In this document: positions 22,086 through 33,101 of the stretch, piece after piece
Layout: every line of letters begins with the position of its first letter
Position numbering within the stretch: the first letter of the stretch is position 1
NCBI RefSeq assembly: GCF_905220415.1
Contig: NC_059542.1
Coordinates: forward strand, 8,370,001-8,434,000
Source of the DNA: Colias croceus
Taxonomy: Eukaryota; Arthropoda; Insecta; Lepidoptera; Pieridae
Length of the DNA stretch: 64,000 bases
Reading direction: 5' to 3'
Notes under the pieces: model-generated
Seen by the model: the letters and a program-made list of their open reading frames with translations, nothing else
Databases searched by the model: none
Told to the model about the DNA's origin: nothing
Position numbers and translations under genes: made by a program

Positions 22086-23991
22086 TGTTTTTTACTATAA
22101 TTAACGTGACTCAAAAAGCTAAAACGTATTCTAAATTATACTAGACAAAAATATAGGCTTGGCCATTAGACAATCTGGTAATAATAATTGCTAGCTACTT
22201 GTCAAGTGTCGTTGTCAACTTATGTTTGACATACATTTCAGTGTGGCCGTATTTTTTTCATCAAATGAGCATGAATCTTTTGATATAGGTACCTAGTTGT
22301 TTTGCGACCTGCGGTTATAGTAATGGTCACAGCTTAGTTTGTTAAAACTTCAGACAACTATTATATAAAACTCTATGTAATATTAATAAAAACTCAATAA
22401 AGCCTTTCATGATATTATGTAACTTATGCCTTATGCGGCGTACCTATGTACCTTTTGAACATTATTCAAGAGATAAATAATAAGTAGTAAAAGTAAGTAT
22501 TAAAATAGCCACTGGAACTCTCCCCTACTTATTCCTTGACAAATGGTTAAACGCACGAGCAGTAACAGTTTATGCCATAAGATGTTCAATTCCAGCTCGC
22601 CAAAAAATATTAATAATTATCTCCGAACCTGCCCGTTTGTGTTATCCGAACTATATGAGTGTGCGTGTTTCTGTGCGCGCATACTATACATGAATGCCTA
22701 CTATTATAGCGCGCTATTCAAATTGTCGGTAGAAGTTGAAATATTAGAGCACTATGAAGTAAACGTGCCATAACTGTGAGCATATCTTTAGTTTAAAGCA
22801 GGTTTTTTACAGGGTTTGTAAAGGTAAATTTATCTCAAAGAAAACATCGTTAACAAATGGTCAGACTCCCATTGTTTACATTGGTAATAGGTAAATTAAA
22901 ATTTAATGCGAAATAAAAAAACACAGACTTTTTATAAAAATTTATTCAATATAATATCATTATTATAATACATAGGCAAATGATGGTTCCGTTAATAAAA
23001 ACTAGACTATTTCGCAAACGATACTGCAACGCGTGGAATGTTATGCAGTCTTATTAACTATGATCCTATCTCTTAAGCTGTAGGCCTAGTGCACGACAAC
23101 CAGTACTTAGAAATCTTCAGTAAGTACTAAACGAAATACCTACTTATAATTTCAAAAATCCCCCATACTCATAATAAGTACCAGATTTGCTTAGATCATT
23201 ACTTGTTCATACATTAACAATGTATGTATTTAAAAAACTAATGTGGTTATATATGATATGGCAACATATTATATAGAAATACATAATATATCAATTTAAA
23301 TATAGCACATTCATATAGATTCAACCGAGTTCTAAAATATAAGATACAACTATGATATTAATAATATAAAATATAATAATCACTTTTGAAGGATACATTT
23401 AATTAACGTACGTATATAATATACAGAATAATTTTTATAAAATAAATCGCATAAAAATAAATAACACAATAAATATTTTTCGAAATCACTTTTGCATATG
23501 AATGTAACAAGCATAAAGTAATCAAATCATAATAAAAGGCAAAAAAGAAACAGTGTAGATTATTCTATTGTTTAAAATATATTCTATGATCGGAATCCAT
23601 TAGTGTAACAATTAAATCACACGGAGACACCGTAATGTAGTCAAAATCTAAAATGTTGGCAAATTTCCAAACAGCTGTTTATTGTGATAAACAAAGTAAT
23701 TATTTGCTGGTCGTAGTCCGTAGACACTGTTGCTGCTTGAACTTTTCATAAATATCAAAGTATTATCAATGTTTTACGCAACTGCGCAAAAAATAATTTA
23801 CTAGATACAGAAATTCAATCCGAATTTTACCAATATTCTTATTTGTGCAAATGCTTTCCAATTTAAAGTTTCACGCACACATACGTAAATACGTGTTCTC
23901 ACATTCCGAAACAGATAATTGCATATTTTCATTAAAAATTTGTACAGTTGCCATCGGGTCGGTGGCATTTTTTTTTTTGAGAAAAAAAAGC
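22086..23991. other. Intergenic/promoter-side region upstream of SH3BGRL
   Basis: Contains the SH3BGRL 5' flank (minus strand). No gene is supported; the ORF at 22543-22773 (+) has no recognisable features. Confidence 0.5.
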
Positions 23992-24111
23992 AGAGGTGCC
24001 ATTAGGCGTAATTATCACATTAATTGGCATCGCGTATGTGACGTACTTGATGACTCGCGCCGATCGCCTTCACTCGGTTGTCGACACGCCAGTGTGGGCG
24101 CACCATTTAGG
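23992..24111 (+). CDS. Possible exon with a transmembrane segment (unrecognised gene)
   Basis: After a long T tract and the acceptor AAAGCAG, an open segment reads VPLGVIITLIGIAYVTYLM then a hydrophilic part TRADRLHSVVDTPVWAHHL and a donor at GTAATG; without splicing it would stop soon after at 24139. The hydrophobic stretch is long enough for one membrane span. GC content rises sharply compared with the flanks, as in real exons here. No partner exon is certain: a GC-rich open segment at 25132-25262 could join in phase, but this is speculative. I do not recognise the protein. Confidence 0.25.
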
Positions 24112-24114
24112 TAA

Positions 24115-26092
24115 TGAAAGTATATTTCACGAACATTAACTAGCAACTACGATTAATTTTAGATTTACATACTAAAATTGCATATATTTTCTATTATGGG
24201 TAACGTTTTTTTTCGATCTCACCAACTTACGCGTACGAATTTAGCGAAAAAATAATCATAGAATTTCGTTTAATTTCATTAGCGTATAAATACAACAGTA
24301 GGGATATGACGATTAATAAAAAATATACCCTATAAGTCTTTTTGCTTATTGTATACATTTAAAACCAATGATCAGTCCGTTAAATAAAAAAATAACTAAT
24401 AATTTAAGGATGTTTTAAAAGCGTAGCATGCATTGTAATAAAATGCTGCTACAAAATAGACATTATGATCTCTTACACTGAAACACAAGTACTTTAGTGT
24501 CACGTGTATACACAATGAAAACCCCAGATGCACAATGACATACCTAAATACACGAATTTTTATATTGTGCGTTTTTTAGCCAATTTTAAATATTTAACAA
24601 GGCTTCTCAATCTTTCTTTCTGTGTAAATCGTGAATAAATGTCTGAACCGATTTGGCATTCAGATATACTTCGAATGCAGCGTATTTTTATCCAACATGA
24701 ACTAGTCTCGAATATTATGTAATATGCAAACAAGACTAGTCATAAGCGTATTTGCGAATCAATCCAATTTTAAAACTCGTGATATTGTACTTTGCAATCA
24801 CGTTTAATCCGAATTTCATTTTTAGCCGCAAAGTGCATCCAGGGTATAACATTTACAATAAGAAGCGGCCAATTCGCGGCTGAAGCTTAATTTATCGAAA
24901 CAGCGTGTCATACCAAATGCCACTGTTATGTAAAAGTGATCCAACCCGCTTATTAATAATAAAACGCTTTGTAAAAAATTGGCAGCCGTTAGCAAAGCCA
25001 ATTTTCGTGTCTACTTTTGTTTCTACTGCAATTTAAGGATTATTTGGAATGTGGGCGTGGGTGGGATCACTTCTGCATAATAATTGGTTGGAGCTATCTC
25101 GCCAATGTAGTGAGCGATGTAAGCGAAAACACAGAGATTCTTTTATTTGTGGCGCGAAATCACACCGGCGTGCCGAAGTCGGGGTCTCCGTCGCCATTCA
25201 GCAGCGAGCACGCTTCCACACGACGGGCTGACCCTATCCTGTTGTATGGGAATTATTATTAAGATGATATCTACATACATATAAGAAAGTCGTGTTTGTT
25301 ACACTATTTATAACTCAAGTAAATGATTTGGCTGAAAATTGTCTGGAGGTAGCTTAGAACCAGGAGAAGGACAATAATAATTATTAATACATACTAATTA
25401 TTATCCCTAAAATTTTGAAGAAAAAAAAAATACAACCGAGGCGGAGCGGTGGCGAATGGCTAGCATTATATAGATTATTGCTTTAAACTCTATAGGTTTA
25501 GAATATTGACTCTAGTATTTACATTCTGAATTATATCAATGAAACCCGTGGTTCCACTTAGTTTAAAATTTAAATGCAGAGTATTTCAATAGCTTTTTTT
25601 ATTGTTCGAAAAGTCAATATTATACACATACGTATACACATTTTAAAGGATTACTGCCAACCAATACAGTGCTGGCTACAGTTTTGCTTTAATGATATAT
25701 TGCTTTTAATTAAATAAAAATAATGGATGATTTCAGTATAATATGGACACAGAATACTACGATGGCCTTAGAAACTACAAACTACATTTTTGACACAAAT
25801 AGTTTTGGCACGAAATACAAACTTAGGTTTAAGACCATGAAGAATTCGTTCACGTTGCTAGCATAAAATGAAATTATATTGTGCTAACGTTAATGATATG
25901 AACTAGAATAATAAGTTCCGTAACGTACAAGAAGTTATATTTTGGGTATAAGGTTTTAATGGTTCGAGTTCAATTCCAGAGAAAAAATAAACGGAAAATT
26001 TGTCATTATTGTATTGTAGTTAAGTCAAGTATTGAATTGATATGATCAAAACTTTATAAAATAAACCGATTAAAATAAAAATTAAGGACACA
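24115..26092. other. Intergenic region downstream of GOPC
   Basis: Mostly AT-rich. Holds the GOPC 3' UTR; an AATAAA on the minus strand lies at 25603-25598, about 490 bp after the stop. A GC-rich patch at 25132-25262 has short open frames on both strands but no identifiable product. Confidence 0.5.
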
Positions 26093-29000
26093 TTACCTAA
26101 AGTTTTTAATCTCCTTCCTCGACTTCGTATCACCGTTCAACTTGTTCGATTTCCAATCAACGCTCAACGGAGACGCAAGAGCCGATTGACGTCGGATCGT
26201 CGTGGTTTGTACCGCTGACGTCGACAGATCCGCTGATGACGTCACAATCAACGTCGGCGTGGTCACCGACGCTGTTGTTGCCGCCGACGTCATCGTTGCG
26301 GCGGACGTCGACGTTGCAGCTGACGTCAGCATTGGAGCTGATGTCGACGTCATCGAGTTTATTGCTGGCGGTGCAGCTTTTTCTGGGACAACATTGGTCG
26401 TTGTCGGTGTTAATGATATAATAGTTTCCTTTTCAGCCGGTGCTGGCACTTTAGGTAATACAGATCCGTTCTTGATTACTTCATCTGTGCAAACAAACAA
26501 TAATAGATTACATTATAATTAACAAAAAAAATCCATTAACCCATACAACATTTCATAACTTTACTAAAATTCTGAAATTGCATTCACCAGGGAATTTTTT
26601 CACTATTCTGTATTCATAAATACTACCATAACAATAAATTTCATTCAGCATAATATGATAACTCATAATTAGGGCAAGTGTTGCAAGCCGTGTACGTGCC
26701 GTGCGTGCGCCAATCACAGTCCGCCTTTCGCCCTACCGGATAGCGGTACTGCCGACGTATTCATCCTATCATACTAATATTATAAAATGCAAAAGTTTGT
26801 GAAGATGATGTGCATGTATATGTATGTTTGTTACTCTTTCACGCAAATACTACGGAACCGATTACAATGAAATTTACGACAAATATTGAGGGTAACAACT
26901 CAGATTAACACATAGGATAGGTTTTTCCCGGAAATCCCACGGGAACGGGAACTATGCGGGTTTTTTTTTTTTTGAAAACGCGGACGAAGCCGCGCGCGGG
27001 AAGCTTGTCCTACAATATACCGTCTATTGAGACCGCACTGTACAGATTACTCACCGCTCCGCACTACATCGAGCAAGTCATCATCAGACGAGGGTGCGTG
27101 TTGCAATGCCGTGTACGTGCCACGCGTGCGCCAATCACGTGCGAGCATAACACCTTCACCGCCAGAACCTCACCCCATTGGACCGGTTACTGTGCCGCCA
27201 ACCGGTTTAACCAGTGATATAATTATAGTCTATTGACTTTTTACTGTACGCGTTACTCACCGCTCCGCACTACATCGAGCAAGTCATCATCGGACGAGGG
27301 TGCGTGTTGCAATGCCGTGTACGTGCCACGCGTGCGCCAATCCCGCGCCGTCACACCCTCACCGGCCCCGCCCCGCGCCGTGGGGCCAGTCACTGTGCCG
27401 CCGGCTGGCTCGTCAGACGATATGCCATCTATGGAGACCGCACTGTACGCGCCTTTCGTGCGCCAGTCCTGGGGAAAAGCATGAATATAATGAAAATGTT
27501 AACAGCATTGCAATTGGATAGACTTATGATTATAGAACTTATTGTATTCTATGCAAAATGTATGTATGTACGCTGTACTTCAAACAATGGGGGCAACTGA
27601 AAATCAGTGCTGTGCTGTTGAAGGCACAGCTAAATACTGAATTGGTCCCCTTCTTGCCACACGTAAATTATTCTTTCTTTCTTCTTTCAAAATACAGTTT
27701 TTTATGAGCTGATCACACGCCAAGTCCTAGTATAGATAATAGATTATAAATTTTATCCTTAGAATAATCTATGTATTAATGGAATAGTCTATAATTAATA
27801 CCATTTCACGCATGCATGTTTTTGAATTCAACTACCCCTTGTATCATCAATAGATAGACATAAATAAATAAATAGCTTTTTCCGACTTACCTGAGCTTTC
27901 CGCTTCTTCTTTAGCGTAGTCCTTGCTAAATGCACCGGCGTGGAGCGAGGCGAAGAGTTCTGCCTTGGAGACGCCGGCACCATTGTTGCAGGGACTGTTG
28001 GGACAGGGATACTAGGTACTGGTATATTTGGAATGGGGACATTTGGTGTTGGTGCCGCTGGGATACTTTGTGTTGGTGGCGCTGGGATACTTTGTGTTGG
28101 TGGCGCTGGGACAATTGGGGTTGGAGCCGCGGGAACACGTACGGGGGACGCGTACTTGCGTTTATTGTCCACATCTGGCTCGTCTAGCTTCACCATCTGA
28201 AACAGTGCATATGTTAAATGCCAAAATAACTGTACGACCGTTGTATTTTGAAGTGACACAACAAGTGAACAAGTTTTGCTATTTCTTCATCACATTGATC
28301 AATATATTAAAACGCTTATGTATGCAATAAAGGTTCGATTAACTAAAGAAAAAGCATAATGTCGTCGTCCATATCAAAAGAAGTTTTTTCTTTATTAAAA
28401 GTTTAATATATTTTTTTTAACTAAACTACATTAGTAAAAAGTCTTTGAACCTCTGAACCCACCTCCAACCGAGCTTCAATCTTAATCGAATCATCGTCCA
28501 TGTCCAGTATATTGAGATTATTGTTAATATTATTATAATCCGGGTAGGGTGCGGGGTGTGTGTGTGCATTGAGCACGGGGTGTTTGTGTGCGGAGTGTAG
28601 GGGGTAGGTGTATGCGGGGGGCAGGGCGGGCCGCGGGGAGTGCTTGTATACGTCGTAGCGGGACTCGCTCTCACTGCACGACCGGTCCTCTGAGTCGCAT
28701 CTGAAAGGAAAAAATATTTGTGATTAATTTACTCGCATCTGATGACGATAACACTACCCGCTGTTATTCGTTTTTAACTTAAGTTTAAAAATCTAAAACT
28801 GTAAATTACTTCGCTTTACCAAAACCAATGAAGTTATTTAGTTGTATTCAATATAAAAATAGATTAATAAAATATAAACAGATAAGCTTTTATAAAAACG
28901 AACTTATAACAAAATAGGAACATGGTCGATTTTATAAAATCGCAATAGCCGAATGATACAACAATCAATAACGATTTTCAGTTATAACTAATTAAATTAA

Positions 29001-32000
29001 TGTAATTCAATACATTGAACCCTTCAATAAATCTAACCTATTATTATACTCCGGTGTTCTAGGCGCGGTGGGAGTCACGCCCGACCCGTCTCGCTCCTCA
29101 CAATAATCCTCGCCATCTTCGGGATACAATGGAAACCTGCAATTTTTAATAAATAAAAAAATCGATGAATCCTCGTTATATAAAGACAACATTCATAATT
29201 ATATAGTAACCAAAAAATAAGTTTGAGTACGACACTCAACTCGATTAGGGTTAAATAATTAACTTTGTATGGTTAGATTGTATACACACGTATTTAACAA
29301 AGTTCATTAAAGTAACAACGACACTACCAAAGCCCACCTGTAATTGTCTTCAGAGAGTCTATCGTCGTCGTCAGTAGCGATATACTGCACGCACAACGCG
29401 CAGTCACCTTTCACACTCTGTAGCGCTTGGACAGCCTCTTTATGGCATGCCTGCAAATATAAATAACAAACATAATAAAATTACCTATTCAATGTCTTAA
29501 AAATCGATATCAATCGCCAATAGCTCGAAAAAAATTTCTAATCTAATCTAAAAAAGAAAATGAACACCTCCTCTATTTTTGAAGTCGGTTGAAAAGAAAT
29601 GAAAGGAGGCACATAATTTATATATTAACAGGATACTAAGACTTACTCAACAAACAATTTAAATACCACATAAAACTGTCCCAATTATCATTTCACATTT
29701 CGAATCCGGCTCGAAGGACCATTATACCATACCTGCGTGAGATCAACATCGTTGATAGCCAGTATAGCATCTCCCACATACAGCTGGCCCGTGAGAGCTG
29801 CCGGGCCACCCGCTTCTAGCTCCGATATAAGGATCGGTACACCGTGCTCTCGACCACCCTGCATAGGAATTGTGAGTTAAGTGTGAGAAATGGTCAGTAT
29901 AGTACACGACACACGTAGTAACTATTTATTAATATGTGATTGTACTGTGTACATTATGTTGCAGTATTGGTACAAAGTTGTTTGATCAAAATTACGAGTT
30001 AGGTACATTTTGACGCAGTATTGGTGTATAGTAGTTGAGATGGAAATTGTAGGTATTTCCATTCAATACAACCATCGAATGGAAGAAGTGGTATTGAATG
30101 GAAATAGAATAGATACCTATAACGATACGATACTGGTCTAAAAGAATGATTGATTCATGTGAATAAATATAGGTTAGCTGTAAGCATAATATTATAACAA
30201 CGACATATTAAACGGTCAAAATTCGTGTCACTATTTTAAAAAATTTGATACATTGATTGTTTCGCCACTGTTATGTAATATAGCCGAAGAGAATGTTACA
30301 CGAACGTAAATATAGATACATTGTGTATATTTCTCATTTACAAAAATAATAGAGAACATTTTTGTTTTCAATTCTATTTCTATTTTAGGGTCAACTTAAA
30401 ATGCGGTATTTTAGTGATATTGTTTTAGTAAAACGATGTCGTCTGACAGTTGGATCTTGTTACAGCAAAATTCAAAACATTTGTGACGATTTTTTTAACC
30501 TAAAAATGCGTAAGTATACAAAATCACAAAACAAAGAAAATATGCATTCATCATTATTCATATGAAATATTTTACACTTTGTGCCAAAAGATACAAAACG
30601 TTTCTGGTCATAGATTAAGTTCAAAATTTTGTCAAAGAAATATTTGAAAAAGTAACTCAAGAATTAAAAAATATGTACATCTTTTATCTATAGTTTAGTT
30701 ACACTACTTATACCTCAAATTGGCTGAACGGATTTTAATAAATTTTGTTTAAATAAAATTTTGAAAAGCAAAAAAACAATTTAAATCCTTACGGGAATAT
30801 CTATACTAATATTATAAAGCTGAAGAGTTTGTTTCTTTGAACGCGCTAATCTCAGGAATGATCTCTAATCTCAGGTCCGATTTGAAAAATTATTTCAGTG
30901 TTTGATAGCCCATTTATCGAGGAAGGCTATATATCATCACGCTAAGACTAACAGAGGCAGAGAACTGTGGGTAAAACCGTGGGGCAGAGGGTTATGTATA
31001 CTCACGGTGACAGAGATGCCGAGGCCGAGGTGCGGCGAGCGGCGCACGCGCACGGTGCGCGGGCGCGCGCGCTGCGGGGACGCGGGCCGCGCCGGCCGCG
31101 GGGACGTGCCGCGGCACACGCGCACCAGCGTCTTGTGCCGCTGCAGCAGGATCTCCGCCTCCACCTGCACACACGCCACTTACAGCTCGACACACACATA
31201 AACACACGCGCAGGAGCTTCTTATGTCAGTAATTGGTCGAACCGCTTAGTATCTTACGGATGGATATATTCATTAGTTTATAAATTTACCTCGAGACGTC
31301 GCAAATTGATATATTTGCGAAAATGTGGGCGAAAATTATACAATTTATCTGTCGTTTAGTTTCCTAGGAAGGTTTACAAATTTCCTAGTCCATACATACA
31401 CACACACACACGTAGACATACTTTTCTGCGCATTCTCCTGCGCACACTATTCAAACAAATCGGAAGGAATTCATCCAAATCGAAAACGTTCCTATTAATT
31501 CAATGTGTGACGTTACATTCCAAACAACGAATATTATGGATTTGAGTGCTATTGTCATGTGTTTGCGAGCCACGTGACCGTTTTCATGGTTCTAATACCC
31601 AAGAAAAATTTTATAGCGAGTTGTAGAGATTTTAAAACAAATATTTCACCTGCGCCCAAAGAGAGTCCCGCAACTCAGCACGCATGTCGCTGCCCAGCAG
31701 CTGCAACTGCTGTATCCGACCAGCTAACTCTTTATCTAAGTATTTCGTAGCTAATCTGAAAACCATATTATACGACAGATAAGAAATGACTCCATGTATA
31801 ATTAATATTTTCTTAACAAATTACCTACAGATCTGATAGAATATTTGTGTTAATTAAAGTTTTTGAAAACTACCCACACACAAAGTAAATGACTCTAGTT
31901 TTATTTGTATGCTTGAACATACATTTTATAGTCTTAGTAAAGTAATTATGTATACAAATTTGCTAACCTAGCACCAAACAGTTCAGAATGTAAGGCGAGC

Positions 32001-33101
32001 ACAGTCTCTCTAAGGGTTGCGTTCTCGCGCGCGAGCTGGCCCGCCTCAGCCCGCGCGCGCGCCGCCTCCGGCACGTTGCCGGCCATGTCGCCGCTCTCTT
32101 GACAACCTCCTGGATCAAAATTGGTATAAATACAATGTCCATATGCAGTGAATTTAAAAGAACTTGAATGTCATAGCAACTTTAAACTACATAGATACGC
32201 ATGCGATGATTTTGAAGTGACGCGAGCGGATTTTTATATTTTCAAATTCAAATTATATTTATTTGTAGGTACATAATACGAAATTTGGAAAACGTTATCG
32301 CCCTTTTTATATAAACTAATATTAAAATGCTTTTCTGGTGTGTATGTAGCTTAGACTAAGTCAATAGAAGTAGAGTTTTGTGTTTACAATTTGTTTTACA
32401 AAATTTCTTATGCGTTTTCCCATTTTATTACAGTTATATTAATTATTTCCTTCAAGACCTTAGTTTTTAACACCAGTATCGACACGACTCATTTTCAATA
32501 TAATTAATTAAACGATATAATAATTGAATATAATTTTAGCGTAGCTAGGTCAAAAAAAATCTTTTTGTGACTTGACGTTTTAGTCAATTGATCAAGACAT
32601 TTTCAACTGCCCTAATTTAATTGCGAAATAAATCACAGGTATTAGACTAATTTGCCTTGATTATAACGCGAAATTGCTTATATCTAGGTTAAAGCAGTAA
32701 TAAAATAATAACACACATATAATTACACGAAGCTTTGGCATCATTGAGAGCAGTAAAAATGCCGGAAAAGGATGTTCATGAAACATGCAGATAAATCTTA
32801 ATTTAAAAGCCCAAATCATTTCGTATAATATCAAATTGCATGCTGCAAAAACTCTACATAATATTATATTAGAGACTTAGAGTAACACCAACATTGTAAG
32901 TAAAGCGAAAAGCCGTTACCACAAACTAATCTCACATTTAGGATCAGTTATTTGTCCCAATTATTGACCGACGATGCAATCTGATCAGATAATAGACACA
33001 CGAGCAACTAGCATAATAGTTATTTACAATGTAGAATAGAGATTACCAGCTGAGGCAGCCCGGGTCTGCACTAACTCTGCCCTCATATCCACAAGCTCTG
33101 C
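26093..33101 (-). CDS. GOPC: GOPC/PIST orthologue: Golgi-associated PDZ and coiled-coil protein, 3' eleven exons
   Basis: trans-Golgi adaptor whose PDZ domain binds C-termini of membrane cargo. Exons 5' to 3': 33101-33047, 32109-31968, 31755-31650, 31164-31006, 29858-29733, 29450-29338, 29136-29038, 28700-28463, 28196-27891, 27468-27261, 26484-26093; they join in frame to 647 residues plus stop. Coiled coil (AELVDMRAEL; ARENATLRETVLALHSEL) leads to TKYLDKELAGRIQQLQLLG, nearly identical to vertebrate GOPC, then VEAEILLQRHKTLVRVCRG and the PDZ domain: GLGISVT, GGREHGVPILISELEAGGPA, YVGDAILAINDVDL, HKEAVQAL. After DNYRFPLY comes a long extension rich in Pro, Ser, Thr and Ala, with repeated PAPPTQSI units (28196-27891), two DWRT modules (27468-27261) and an Ala/Thr-rich end. 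The N-terminal coiled-coil exons are not found to 64000. Confidence 0.93.
26187..26352 (-). repeat. GACGTC-rich degenerate repeat inside the last GOPC exon
   Basis: Seven GACGTC sites occur in 165 bp (first at 26188, last at 26346). Two are perfect CRE palindromes TGACGTCA (26237 and 26321). The segment encodes TSTSA-type low-complexity protein. Confidence 0.8.
26670..27250 (-). pseudogene. Two decayed tandem copies of a GOPC exon
   Basis: Downstream of the intact exon 27468-27261 the sequence repeats with a period of about 200 bp. Copy 2 (about 27248-27054) matches the 3' half of the exon almost perfectly, including the donor GTGAGTAA, but has an in-frame TGA and no acceptor. Copy 3 (about 27042-26670) keeps TACAGTGCGGTCTC and GATTGGCGCACG but is split by a Helitron at 26769-27007. 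Confidence 0.8.
26769..27007 (+). mobile_element. Helitron-like element splitting the third exon copy
   Basis: Starts TCATACTAATATTATAAAAT; ends GCGGGAAGCTTG, a mutated CTAG. Flanks A26768 and T27008. Contains the GATAGGTTTTTCCCGGAAAT block shared with 62631-62836. Confidence 0.75.
30055..30105. repeat. 15-bp hairpin in a GOPC intron
   Basis: Arms 30055-30069 and 30091-30105 (ATTTCCATTCAATAC inverted) are perfect, with a 21-nt loop. Meaning unknown. Confidence 0.55.
30800..30990 (+). mobile_element. Helitron-like element next to the GOPC PDZ exon
   Basis: Starts TCTATACTAATATTATAAAG after A30799; the 3' end is degraded (GGGGCAGAGGG, no CTAG). It ends only about 15 bp before the donor of exon 31164-31006, so it sits at the start of that intron in transcript order. 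Confidence 0.7.

Noticed and set aside
25017..25262. 81-codon plus-strand ORF
   Set aside because: Only its GC-rich end looks unusual, and neither strand gives a recognisable protein; mentioned only as a possible partner exon.
30902..31359. Several open frames on both strands around 31000-31200
   Set aside because: All overlap the GOPC exon 31164-31006, whose frame is fixed by the conserved GOPC sequence; the others are GC-rich shadows.
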